From contig VCJN01003326.1 of the NCBI GenBank assembly GCA_006384855.1, positions 1-64,000 of the forward strand: 64,000 nucleotides of DNA, read 5' to 3'. The notes beneath the pieces are model-generated. The model had not been told where the DNA came from. It searched no databases and saw only the letters and a program-made list of their open reading frames with translations. Below are positions 45,367 through 56,656 of the stretch, in pieces. Source of the DNA: Tetraselmis striata (Eukaryota; Chlorophyta; Chlorodendrophyceae; Chlorodendrales; Chlorodendraceae). Made by a program: the position numbers and the translations under genes. Each line of letters opens with the position of its first letter. Within the stretch, counting starts at the first letter, position 1.

Positions 45367-46204
45367 AACATTTCAACATGCAATCGAGTCTGGTGTTGCC
45401 AGTTTACACGCGGTTCGTTTACGATTGCAGTTGGGCAGTTTGCAGGCGTGCCGACCAGACGAAGGCGGAAAATGTCTTTTTTGAGTTGTAGAAGGGTTTT
45501 CGCGCCGAGAGGTTAAACCTCGATCGAGGCGCAGGCGCATAACAGACTCGGACGGCGGGAGATGTTGACGCCGACGCGACATAGGCCGGACGTGTCGCGG
45601 AATTAAGGCGCCGTCTCCCGACGCCGTACAACACCCTAGAAGATTTGCCGCGCGCCTTAGTGGCGTGTGGCACGAGCCAGAATTGCAGGTCATTAGATTC
45701 AGGGGGTAGAAGTGGCCAAGTTGGCGACGAGCGCCCAGCAAAGCAGCTGCACATGCACCAGTAGGACGAGTATAGATGCGCGCACGAGCGCGCGAGCGCG
45801 CCGCGTAGAGACGGGTGAAGTACGGGTACGCCGTACGCGCCGCGATGGTAACTGCTCATGTACTGCTGGCGATAATGCACGTTACGAGGGCCGGACACGC
45901 AACATCGCGCGATGACAGCGATGTCAAGCCGCTGCCATCACCAACGGTGGTTGTTTCTCCCCCTCGCGCGACGAAGGGCGGCGGGTGAAACGTACGGCGC
46001 TGACGGGCGCGGGAACGTGGCACCTTGTGTGGTCGTGTCGTACCGGCTTTTAGGTGTGTCGGGATCGGTTGTCGGCGACGTCGCAGAACACCCGCCGACT
46101 CGGTAAGCTGTCGCCGTGGGTCTTTCTTCGCGGAGAGCGGCGAGCCGGCCGCCGCTGCTGCACCAGCAACGGATGCTGACCACCCCACAAGGCGCAAGCT
46201 TAGG

Positions 46205-46990
46205 ATGACGCCACGAAATGCATCAGTCGCGTTAGGTGGCGGAGCTGTCCCCCGACGGGCAGCTCGTGTTGTCACAGATGAGATGTCGTGACGTCGGGAG
46301 CGGGTTGGCCGGTGTAGAGGCCCTTGTAGCCTATGCCAGCCAGTAACGATGCCAATGATGTCGCGGGGCGAGGGTGACGACGAGGCGGCCGCTGCTGCTG
46401 CACCAGCGACGGTCGCCGAGGCTCCTAACCTAGAGTCGGCCAGGGGTAGTTACGTACTCCACGAGACGTCAGGCACGCAAGGTGGTAGAGCTGCCTCCCG
46501 GCGGGCAGCTGTAGGTTGCCGTGGTCCTTGTGACGACGACGTTGCAGCAAGAGGCGTCGGAGACGCGTTGGGACGAGCCACACATAGCGCATGCTAGGAT
46601 GACGCCACGAAATGCACCAGGCGCGTTAGGTGGCGGAGCTGTCCCCCTGCGGGTCGGAAGCTCGTGTTGTCACAGATGAGATGTCGTGACGTCGGGAGCG
46701 GGTTCGCCGGCGTAGAGGTCCTTGTAGCCTATGCCGGCCCATAACGATGCCAATGATGTCGGGGCGAGGGTGACGACGAGGCGGCCGCTGTTGCTGAACC
46801 AGCGACGGTCGCCGAGGTTCCTAACCCAGAGTCGGCCAGGGGTAGTTACGTACACCACGAGACGTCAGGCACGCAAGGTGGCAAAGCTGCCTCCCGGCGG
46901 GCAGCTGTAGGTTGTCGTGGTCCTTGTCGCGACGATGCCGTTGCAGTAGGAGGCGTCGGAGACGCGTCGGGATGAGCCGTACAAACGCCT
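46205..46990 (+). repeat. Tandem duplication of about 394 bp
   Basis: 46205-46598 and 46599-46990 are near-identical (ATGACGCCACGAAATGCA, GTCACAGATGAGATGTCGTG, GGCCAGGGGTAGTTACGTAC), with a weaker partial third unit before them (GGCCGCTGCTGCTGCACCAG near 46146). On the minus strand parts stay open but no protein family is recognised. The stretches 45403-46204 and 46991-47990 hold no recognisable gene; C-runs lie at 47419-47445. Confidence 0.8.
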
Positions 46991-47991
46991 CCCACTGCGA
47001 CCACAACAAACGTTGTGGTCGCATGATAAGGGCGAGGGCAACGAGCCCTCTCAAAACACCGGCGCATGAGCGGCGCCACCCTCGTAACGGACCAATTACG
47101 CAAGTAGTTACGGAATAAAACCACAACGTGCAACGACCGCGTTGATGCCACGACGCCGTGCTGCGAGGACACGCGGACAGGTTGAAGTGTCTTGCGGGAC
47201 AACAAATGGTCGCCCCACGATACGGACGTCCTCCTTCGTCCGCGCTGATTTGTTGCGGTACGCGCAGTTGTCGTCGTTGACAACCGTGACGAGCAGCGGC
47301 CATGGTGCCGATCGCGCCCACCTAACCTAACCTCAGGAGTTGACTACTGCGAGAGGGTGCTCCACTGCGGGAGCCCCGAAGGTATGTACTGCGACTCGAC
47401 TTCGGGTGTTGAGGTTTAACCCCCCCGCCCCCCCCCCCCCCGCCCAAAGGGGACCCCCCAGCTCCAATTCCTTGCCGTGCTACGCGTATCGCTACCCGAA
47501 AAATACCGCGCCGGGGAATTTATTAATAGTCAGCATAATAATTTAAGGAATGACCTGCTGTATATTAATCCTTACCGGTATTCGGAGGTACTGTACGAGT
47601 ACAGGCACACCGGTAGACCGGTATACCGCATCTTATATCTTATACAGGTATTATTTATGCCGTCTGCTGCGCGCGGCTCCGCTGACGACGTGGCGAATCC
47701 GGCCTGCAGCTGCTGACAGTCTTGGTGGCAGCGCCCGCCTCCGGACTAGGGCCCCGAAAAAGTTGCTGCCAGCACGCGCGGGATGGCACCATTCGCGCAA
47801 AGGAGGGCAGATGTTGTTGCTCACATCCGGGCTGGATTCTTCTCCAACGCGCTAAACCCCAACCCATTCACAGCGAATCCCGTCTCGGATTTTGGACACA
47901 TATCGAGGTGCAAATCATCCCGAGAGTGTCACGGAACTGTGATTGTCGACCTCCGCCCCCGGCCCCCTCCCCCAGTTGGTCCGTTGCCGGC

Positions 47992-48398
47992 ATGGCGCCA
48001 CCTTGCCTCGCTCTCCGCCTCAGCGCGCGGCCTGCTGCGCCCAAACCTCGTCTGGGGAAATCAGATTTCAAGGCTCAGCTCCCTGCTGGAGCTGCACGCC
48101 GCCCCAAGCTTCCGAGGCTGAGGCCCGTGCTTCGCGCAGTCGAGAGCGAGGCGGGGGCCGCCCAGAAGGCGGAGAGTATGGAGTTTCCGGAGGGCGGCGA
48201 GTTGGCAACCGCCGTGGCTTCGCCGCAGGCTCCCGCGCTGGCGCCGGCCCCCCGCGCAAGCCCGGAGGACGTGCTGGCAGACATGGCCAAGTTCCTGGAG
48301 AAGGACCTGCGCCGGCTCGTTGACACCGGGGTGAGGAACCGGGCCACTCGCTGTGCGGGGTCGCGGAAGTCGAGCTACCCCCCCTCCCCCCCCCCCCG

Positions 48399-48433
<35 letters not shown>

Positions 48434-50410
48434 GCGAGCGGTGACATCTGCCCCCTCCCTGTATTGCGAAAGGGTGTCTTCTCACTTTTGATTCTCGTGC
48501 AGCGTCTGACTGATTCCAGGTACAGTAAGGACATCTTGTTCGCGGATCCGACCGTGAACGTTCGTGGGCTGGACACGTACAAGCTGCTGATGAACAGCAT
48601 GCGCTTCCTGTTCAAGTGCAAGTTTGACATTTACAGCACGCGCATCACCGGCCCCGACCAGGTCACCGTCACGTGGGTGCCCCAAACATAAATTGAACAG
48701 CGTTGCAAACGATACTAGTCAGCAAGAAATCATCTTTGCCTGTAAATTTCACAAGCTTTTTTTGCTACTATTCAAAAAGCGTCACACCGGACTGCATGCT
48801 GCAGGTGGGCAATGACCTTGACTCAGGAGCAGCTGCCATGGCAACCGGACGTCGTGCTGTCCGGCAAGACCATCTACGGCATTGACGTGGATCGTGCCCT
48901 CGTGCTGTCGCACGTGGACGAATGGGATAGCGCCGACCACAACAAGTTCTTCTCGGTGCGGTTCACAGCGGCGCTGATGTGTGTGAGGCGGGCGCCAGGG
49001 AGGCGCAGCGATGTATGCATCGGCGCCACGGCCTCACTGCGGCGGCTGACAGGCACCCCACTTGTCCCTCAATCCCGACTGCAGATCGACGCATTTCAGG
49101 ACATCACGACGCAGCTGTTCAAGATGAAAAACACGCCCAACCTGGAGGCCCCGCCCTACACAGTGGTGCGCCGCCGCAAGAAGTACGAGATCCGCAAATA
49201 CACGCCGTTTGTGGTGGCGGAGACGGTGCGCTGCGCTCCTATCCCTATGACCCCCCCTTTTCTTCGCTCTCTGTGCTTCGCTTTGCCATCGCATCTACAA
49301 TTTGGCAGGCTGAAGTAGATACTGGTTGCGGCAGGCAATGGCGGCGGGCGCGGGCCCCGCCAGCGGTAGCGGCTTCAACGACCTGGCAAAGTTTATCTTG
49401 GGCGGCAACGACAAGAGGCTCAACATGCCGATGACGATGCCGGTCTTCTCCACCGCGGCGCAGGCGGGGGACAGCGGCAACCGCATGCAGTTTGTGATGG
49501 GGTCGCGGTACGCGGCGCCGGAGGATGTGCCGGCGCCGGAGAGCTCGGGCGTGGTGTGCCGCACGGAGGACCCCGGCTTGGTGGCAGCTATTGAGTTCTC
49601 AGGGTGGCCGATGGACTTTGAGGTGAGCCTGCCGTGGAGAGGGCGCAGTGCATTCCGCAATTACAAATCTGCAGCGCCAAGTAGGCGCTGGATTCGCGAA
49701 ACCCTGCGTTTGCGGCAAAGCGCGCCCGCAGTGTGGGTCTTAGCCGCTGCTGCTGCGCGATGCCAGGTGGTGCGGGCCGAGCAGGAGCTGCGCAAGATGC
49801 TGCTGGCAGACGGGCTGGCGCCCGAGGAGGGCTACAAGGTGGGTGACGCGAGCGGCTGTGCAGGGAGTCTGGGCAATTTGCGATACCTGCTACAGTTCCC
49901 CGTCGGCGGACCGCTCCGTCAACTGATAGTATTCCACTACACCGGTTACGATACGAGAGGACCAGCCCGTTGCTTCTCCCCACCCCCGTGCGTATGTGTC
50001 TGGGATTCGGTCACCTTCTGTCCTGGCCGTGGAATGTATAGCATAGAAACCACATTAGTCCCAACTTGGACCGCCCGGAAGTCAGCGGCAGACAAAGACA
50101 AACAAGTACATCGCGGTTTTCGATACGCTGGTATGAATACGCAGTGTCAGTGTTTCTCTAAAAAGTTGAGTTTATTTCCACTCGGGCGGATATATCAGTT
50201 GGGGATTGGCATCGACCAGGATTTAAAGCCCTCGCATCTTCCAGTGCTGGCCCAGTGATCAGGCCCTAACTCCCCCTCCCTGCTGTGTCGCCGTCCCCGC
50301 CCTCCCCACTCCCCTCCCCTCACCAGCTGGCACGGTACAACGACCCGACCACGCTGCCCATGTTCCGGCGCAACGAGGTGCTCATCAAGGTGGGGAGCGT
50401 CGACTTTTGA
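47992..50410 (+). CDS. SOUL heme-binding protein with DUF2358 domain, probably plastid-targeted
   Basis: Seven phase-consistent exons: 47992-48330, 48503-48672, 48805-48955, 49085-49225, 49335-49622, 49767-49838, 50327-50410; 414 residues. The N-terminal about 60 residues are Ala/Arg/Pro-rich without acidic residues, like a chloroplast transit peptide. Residues about 100-215 form a DUF2358 domain (YSKDILFADP, VRGLDTYKLL, LPWQPDVVLSGKTIYGID, LVLSHVDEWDS). Residues about 220-410 form the SOUL domain (PPYTVVRRRKKYEIRKYTPF, VAAIEFSGWP, LARYNDPTTLPMFRRNEVLI). The same two-domain order is known in plant HBP5-type SOUL proteins, which bind heme or tetrapyrroles. Intron 1 has a 30-base C-run. TGTAA follows 68 bases after the stop. 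Confidence 0.9.
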
Positions 50411-50477
50411 GGCCGCGCAACAGTCATGACGGCAGGAGGCTTTGCCGCATGTTGGCTTAACACATAGTTCTTTACTT

Positions 50478-50482
50478 GTAAA
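50478..50482 (+). terminator. TGTAA poly(A) signal
   Basis: TGTAA 68 bases after the stop of the SOUL/DUF2358 gene, fitting green-algal poly(A) signals. Confidence 0.5.
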
Positions 50483-50514
50483 CGATCGTAGTGTAGTTGT
50501 TATCAGCAAATGTC

Positions 50515-50750
50515 GAAGAAACTTGGGGCAATGCCATCGGCGGAGGCCTCTTTCGCGAGAAGACCGGGGGTCGATCACGACCGGGCGTGTCCCGAGTGTA
50601 CCATGGTTGATGCATTAGCCCTTCGGGGTTCTAATGAGGCAATGGTCTACGGGCTAATATGCCAGACCCACGACTGCATTTGGCGCAATAAGAGGCCAAG
50701 TGCTGGGGCGGCTTCGGCCGATGTCCTTAAGGGCAAACTTGACTTAAGAT
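50515..50750 (+). repeat. tRNA-derived SINE, copy 2
   Basis: A degenerate head (TCGCGAGAAGACCGGGGGTC then GATCACGACCGG) is followed by a body nearly identical to 555-705: GATGCATTAGCCCTTCGGGG, GAGGCAATGGTCTA and AGTGCTGGGGCGGCTTCGGC. The copy at 467 has a better head and a longer insertion between head and body. Confidence 0.65.
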
Positions 50751-50965
50751 ACTTCAAATGGCATCAGCACGTGCCTTCTGTGTCAGGCCTGATCAACCCG
50801 CCCAACTACCATGCCGCTGCCAAGTCTTTATGCGTGGAACGAGGGGGCATAGAGAGCGAGGGGGTCGTCGCAATTACGCTGAGGGAAGCCATGGCCCAGT
50901 TTTACTTCCGGCATGGGATCCCAATCTATTATGATGAAGTCACTCCAGGTGTTGGTTTCGGGCTA

Positions 50966-51006
50966 TTTAGGGTTTAGAGGGTTTTAGGGTTTCAAAACCC
51001 TAAAAC
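50966..51006. repeat. Telomere-like palindrome
   Basis: TTTAGGGTTTAGAGGGTTTT and AGGGTTTCAAAACCCTAAAA form an inverted pair of TTTAGGG-type units with a tiny loop, in the space between two convergent genes. Confidence 0.6.
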
Positions 51007-51121
51007 ACCCGTGTCATGAACTGAAAATCGGTTGCAACGGGCGGAATTGCCGCTTTCATAGGCACGGCTAGAGGGGGTGAAGGGCATGCAGGCATGGTGG
51101 CGGGACAGCAGCCCAGGGGGG

Positions 51122-53031
51122 CTACTGCTTTAGCAGCAAGTCGTAGTGGTTGCCGCCGCAGAAGAGCAGGCGGACCGGCTTCCTGGCCTGCGCGCGCCCC
51201 GGCAGCGAGTCAGAAAGTGGCCGACCGGTAGCCAGCGGGAAGGGCAGCGAGCCGCAGGGACCCGAGCGCACGCATACCCGCCCAAACACGCGATGAGCCG
51301 CCTAATACCGTAGCCACTTGTTGGACGGCGAGTGCTTCTTGAGGTTGCAGCCATATCGAATTCAAAGCACGTAACTGCGCAACACTGAATACGCTCTGCG
51401 CTGTGATATGTCGTAGAACCGCATCATTTGTGATGGCATTGGTAGTGTCCATGCCGGGATCCCTCCTCAAGATAGCTGTAAATGGGACACCGCCGCCCTG
51501 GCTGATGCGAAAACAACTTTGGAAAGTAGAAACGCGGCAACGCGAAATGGACCACTGAATTGATTGTGCTAGGGAGTGTTATTGTGGCCGATGTACTGCC
51601 TGTTTTGGGCCTCTTCTCCTTGGCTGTGTGGAGACACGCCCGAAGGTGCATGTTTCGCCCTGTCTCTAGCTCATGCGATCGCTGAGTCGATATCCCGAGC
51701 AGCTACACCTCCACCCCTCCCGGCCTCCACACTGTGATGGAAACCAGCGGCTGCGCGCATCTTACCTTGTGATCCTTGCCGGCCTTGAGGTACTCCTCCC
51801 CGTAGCGCATGATTGGAACATACCTGTGCCGCAGCAAGAGGTCCATCCGTCTCAGGAGCCACGCCGCAGTGGCGGGAGATAGGGCGAGCCAAGAAACAGG
51901 GGGGGGAAGAAGCAGGGACGAGTGTGGGCGGGGAAGGGGGGGGGGGGGGGGGGTATACCCGTTGCCGGCGTTCATTTCGTCCTCTGGCATGTACACAACC
52001 AGTGGCACCTGTGGCGCAGATACACATTCCCAGCGGTCAAAAGCAAGCCCACCTGTGCTCCGCCCTCTGACATAACCGGTTCCATGTCATGCGCATGCGA
52101 CCCCGTGTGGCCTATACATCTGAAGCCCGACGAACCTTGAGCATCTTGGAGAGGACCAGCAGCTCAGGTTCGCCGCCCCAGAAGGAGGGGCTCTCTAGCC
52201 GCTGGCAGTATCTGCGCGGCCAGGTTGTGGGGAGGGGTCCGTCAGCTGGGTGGGCGAGATGTGCAAGCGATGGTGGGGGATCTCCCGCGTGATAGGTGAT
52301 GCTCACCGGGGCAGGTTGTCCTCCGCCTGCACCGCCTTCACAGCCTCCTTGAAATCATTGCGGCGCTTCGGCGTGCGGCACAGCGCCTCCGCCACAGCCA
52401 GGCGCAGCTGGTCCGCCTCCGTCTGACACACGGCACAGGGCATTTCAGCGTCCCGTCCGTGAGGGGCCAAGGTCCCTTGTACCCGCAGTCACGGGAGAGG
52501 CGAGTGGGCGCTGCTCACTGTCTCCGTGGATGGCTTCAGCACCGCCCCCTTGTTGCGCGCCATCCCCTGCACGGCGACGTTCCTTGGCTCAGTGTCGCCA
52601 ATCTCCCATCCCGATCGCAGCAGTGATAGTGCGACCCGCTATAACGCTTGCCCTACAATATGCCCCTTCCCCCCCCCCCCCCCCCCCCCCCCTCTCCGCA
52701 CCTGCGCCAACGCACGGAACATGCAGCGGCCGTCGCCCTCAATTTTGTATCGCCGCAGGCGGAGTGGCGCCTTGGCTTCCGCCAGTGAGAACAGCGCCAC
52801 CGGCGGCCGGCGGTCCTCGGCGCGCATGCCGCCGAAAGCTCCCAGCGTCAATGAGGCCCAGCCCACAGGCGGACGTCCGGCCGCGGGTCTATCCCAACCA
52901 AAGGTGAGCGTCGGCGGCGTTGGCGCCATCGTTGACGCGGAGCCGGCGGCGGCGCAGTCCGCCGTCGCTGTGCTCTCTCCGCTCAGGCCGGACGCCAGCA
53001 GCCCAGACGCCACATGAAAGCGTGGCGCCAT
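51122..53031 (-). CDS. OTU-family cysteine protease (deubiquitinase-like)
   Basis: Seven phase-consistent exons: 53031-52702, 52566-52519, 52422-52307, 52211-52136, 52008-51959, 51823-51766, 51187-51122; 247 residues. OTU proteases cleave ubiquitin chains. All catalytic landmarks are present: KIEGDGRCMFRALAQ with Asp and nucleophile Cys; EADQLRLAVAEAL; the YCQRLESPSFWGGEPELLVL block; VPLVVYMPEDE; and FCGGNHYDLLLKQ with the catalytic His at the C-terminus. An in-frame ATG further upstream (53199) would add 56 Ser/Thr/Arg-rich residues resembling an organelle transit peptide. Intron 1 has a G-run on the coding strand; intron 5 has a C-run directly after its GTATAC donor. The substrate chain type is unknown. 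Confidence 0.9.
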
Positions 53032-53827
53032 GTTAACAAAGGATTGGTGAAGTTGGCGGGATTCGAAGAAGCTCAGCGTGGACTCTGGACAGGAGGGGGT
53101 GGCTTTGCGGCACGGTATGATGGTGGAGGCGAGGGTGCTGGTTATTGAGGGGCTCGGCCTGCTTATGCTCTTACTCTTAGCGACCAGGTGAGGGGACATG
53201 TGAGGAACCGCCGTAAGCCCGTAACCGCTGCAGCACTACAGGTAAAATCCAAGGAAGGATTAATAACATGTAAGCAGAAAGGATTCGTTAGAGGTCAGTA
53301 TTAAGGATGATTACATAATTATGATGCGGCTTGCTGTGTTGATCTTTTAGCACGTACCGGTACTGCTTTAATTATATAGCGGTGGATTCGTTACTGGTTT
53401 TTTTGTAATTCATACCAGTACCCGTACTCGCGCAGTACGATTATCAGTGACTATACCGATATAATGAATACCGATATAGTGAATATACCGATATAGTGAA
53501 CCGGGGGGGGGGGGACGGATTCTTAACACCGGGAAAAATCCCTATGTATACCCCTATAATAAACTTACCAATATAATAAACTTACCGCTATAGTGAACGG
53601 GGGGGGGGGGGGGGGGACACAATGCCCCAAACTATACCAATATAGTAAACTTCTCTACATAACGGCAGTGTTGCCGACGCCGAACCCGGCCGTTGGCGTG
53701 TTCCGATAGCCGGTACCGTTCCAGTACGGGCGCAGAGGCCTCTACAGCCACTCGGCGGCGGCGGCAGCGGCGGCACATTGCGCCCACCGCCACTCAACTG
53801 CCCCACCGCGTCTGTCGCCATCGCGCC

Positions 53828-55415
53828 ATGGCGACGCCCACCGAGCAGCGCTGTTCCTATCTAGACAACTGCAGGATAAGGCCTAGAGGGCCTCAACCCA
53901 GCCTAGAGCGCTGTGGCGCGCAAGGGTGCAGCAACTTCCTGCACCATCTCTGCCAGGCGGAGTACGAGGCTGCCCACACGGAGCTCGATCCTGGCGAGTT
54001 GAACAAGCGTTGCCTGCCATGCTTGGCCAAGCCCAGTAAACAACCCGCACCCCAGCACGCTCCCACAGCAGGGGGCTTGCAACCGACTCGCCGTAGCCCA
54101 CGCGTCGCTGCTTCGTCGCAACGTCTTTCGCAGTCGAGACTATCCTTGGGCGGACCGAACTCAACCGCCGCAGCGTCCAGCCCCCCCCCGGTGCGCTCAT
54201 CACCGCGCCTAGCATCGCGCCAGCAGTCAGCCGCAGCCGCCAGCCAAGCAGCCGCGGGCTCCAGCCTATTAGCGACCAACGACTCGACAGCCAGACAGCT
54301 AGACCTTAGCGCAAACGACTCAGCCGCCAGCGAGGCTGCCAGTGACGATGAGCTGCATGCGAGTGATGCTGAGCAGCAGCCGCGGCGTCGTGGGCGGCAG
54401 CCAGGGCAGCGAGTAGCGCCTGGGCAGAAGCGCACCTCCCTTACTGTCGACCAGCAGGTTGAACTCCTGAAATATGTCGAGAGCTTTGCAGTCGGCGATA
54501 GGCCTAGCTTCGTTAACATTGCGATGTGGGCGAAAGAAACCTTCACGCTGAAAGCCCCACCTTCCAAGGGCTATATTTCCAAGCTATTGAAAGCCAAAAG
54601 CACCCTCTTGAGTAAGTATTTTCCTTGCCTGCTGTGCACTTGTGAATACATTAAATATTGCTTATCTGCCGCCGCTGCCTATGCACTTTCTTTATATGTA
54701 TTGCCAATGTGCCGTTGCTAACATTCACTCATGTTGTGTACAGGCACACACTCCTCTCTCAGCTCTAAGAATGCATCCCGCAAGCGCAAGCGGTTTGCCT
54801 ACAGCGAGCCGCAAGCGCGGCTGGAGGAATTGCTGCTGGATTGGATACGCCATCACGACGCCACTCATGGAGGCAAGGTTCCATTAAGTGACATGATGAT
54901 TCTGGAGCAGGTAAGCCCGCGCGGTGTATGTTTAGAGTGTTGTGTGCTACTTTATTTGTTAGTCAATGGCATTGCCGTATGCAGTGTAGTGATGCGTGTT
55001 GTGTGCTTTCATTCAGGCCAAATTGCTTGCAGCGGGGAATGAGTTGGTGTTTGATGAAAAAAAGTTCAACTATTCTAGCAAATGGTTGCTGAAATTCAAG
55101 CAAGCCAACAACATCAACCGGATGCGCTTTCACGGCGAGGCAGCCGACGCAGACCTGGAGAATGTGGCTGTTGTCCGTCAGCCAGAGAGGGCACCCACAT
55201 TGCAGGAGGTTAGGGGGCTTGTGGAGAAAGTTTTCTTGTTTGTGACTGAGAATGCGGAACGAGTGAACGCATCAGTGATGGTCCGAGACTACAACAGTCT
55301 CTTTGCTGTGGATATCCTGCGTGAAGGCTTGGCTGCCATGCACACGTCAAACCGCACACGGCAGGCCTCCGTCCGTGAATTCTTCCCTCCCGCTCCCCGC
55401 CCCCCAGCACCGTAG
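53828..55415 (+). CDS. Pogo-derived DNA-binding protein lacking the DDE domain
   Basis: Exons 53828-54611, 54744-54910, 55017-55415 join in phase; 449 residues. Residues about 9-65 form a Cys/His-rich, probably zinc-binding module (CSYLDNC, ERCGAQGC, HHLCQAEYE, RCLPCLAK). A Ser/Ala/Gln-rich linker follows. Residues about 200-260 form a psq/CENP-B-N helix-turn-helix (KRTSLTVDQQVELLKYVESF), and about 280-360 a CENP-B/Tc5-type second helix-turn-helix (ARLEELLLDWIRHH, KWLLKFKQANNINRMRFHGE). A pogo transposase would continue with about 200 residues of DDE nuclease; here only about 75 remain, ending RQASVREFF, a PIP-box pattern (Q-x-x-h-x-x-F-F). PCNA-binding motifs are known at the ends of pogo-type transposases. 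The start ATG has a good context; TGTAA lies at 55450-55454. Confidence 0.8.
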
Positions 55416-55449
55416 TCACTCCTGCCCTCTCCGGCACCTTAGAAAGCCA

Positions 55450-55454
55450 TGTAA
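55450..55454 (+). terminator. TGTAA poly(A) signal
   Basis: TGTAA 35 bases after the stop of the transposon gene. Confidence 0.5.
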
Positions 55455-55758
55455 AGTAATCAAGAACTCTTGAAACACAAATCCAGAGTCACATGTTGCC
55501 TTGCATGGGCACAGACTGCTACAGTGAACGGGGTCACCGTTACAATAAACAATAGTACCGATTTAGTAAACCGTTTACTATAGCGGTCGGGTGGGCCTGC
55601 TTATAATGAACACCGATATAGTGAACATACCGATATAGTGAACGGGGGGGGGGGGACGCAATGTTTATTATATCGGTATAGTCACTGTACTGGATGCTCG
55701 AGGATATCCGGCTCGGCGGGCGGACAGCAGACGCTCCCCGTAGTCGGGTGGCGGGCGG

Positions 55759-55797
55759 CGCGGGCGTCGGCCGCGGGCGTCGGCCGCGGGCGTCGGC
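55759..55797. repeat. Three perfect 13-bp tandem repeats
   Basis: CGCGGGCGTCGGC is repeated three times head to tail just outside the right end of the pogo-like element. From 55800 to 56650 nothing else is recognised. Confidence 0.9.
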
Positions 55798-56656
55798 CCG
55801 ATTTATCCATGCCAAGTCAGCTGAGATGCAAAATGCCCGCTGATTAATCCTCGGTTCTTTCGCGGTATAAAAATAGTCCTTAAGTATTTATACCGGTAGT
55901 AGGCCGAAGGAATAGCTCTTCGTGACTACGCGCGTACCAGCAACAGTACCTGTACTGTGTATAGGTTTGGCGACGAATCCCGTTGTACCCGTAAAAAGCG
56001 GGTGATTCAGCATTTTCTTGTCCGGCTTTTATGATATGCTGGTATATTTTTGCGTAGACAATAATCCTTGTTATTAGTCGCTAATTGGATCCACGAGCAT
56101 GACAAACCATTTGCAAGTACGGATTACATGTCGGAAAATGACGATTCCTTCGTCATTCTGCCATCATTTATTCATTTCTACCAGTTCAGTAATGTCGATT
56201 ACTCTGCGACACTGCGAGTCCGCGGACCCCGACTACGGTACAGGTAATCCTTAGCTAGCGACCAGTCGCTCACGGAGCGATGATTGGCGACGACTATGGA
56301 TTTATTATGTGTCTCCTTTCTTCAGTACCTGTACCCTGTAGCAGGATCAATGACGCGAAGGTTCTGGAAGCATGCAGCAGACTACAGATATAATTGCAAC
56401 TTAGGAAGCTACCGAGCTAAGGGCGGATGGATATAGGATTGGGTCAGCAATACAACAGGGCAGGATACGATGAGGAAACCACCAATAATACTGTACACGC
56501 TTCCGGCGCTCCATCTGTTGCCCACGGGCGGAAGCCTCAGCCCCACGTCAATACAACCCATCAATACGACCCCGGGCGAGCATCAGGCTGCTCAGTATAT
56601 CTCTCCCTCTCGCACGCCTTATAGGACGCCCTCTTGGTGAAACACGCACCACTTTT

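Larger units (their letters stand above)
53445..55687 (+). mobile_element. Pogo/Tigger-like DNA transposon with intact inverted ends
   Basis: The left end CAGTGACTATACCGATATAA is matched exactly by the reverse complement of the right end at 55668-55687. Several copies of ACCGATATAGTGAA lie just inside both ends, plus G-runs followed by ACG(C/G). CAGT ends and CCGATATA-type repeats are usual for pogo/Tigger elements. The right end is followed by TA, the left preceded by TAT, so a TA target duplication is likely but off by one base. Size 2,243 bp, with one three-exon gene. Confidence 0.8.

Noticed and set aside
44998-45402. LTR retrotransposon with terminal direct repeats
   Set aside because: The repeat is only about 32 bp, without TG...CA ends, primer-binding site or polymerase.
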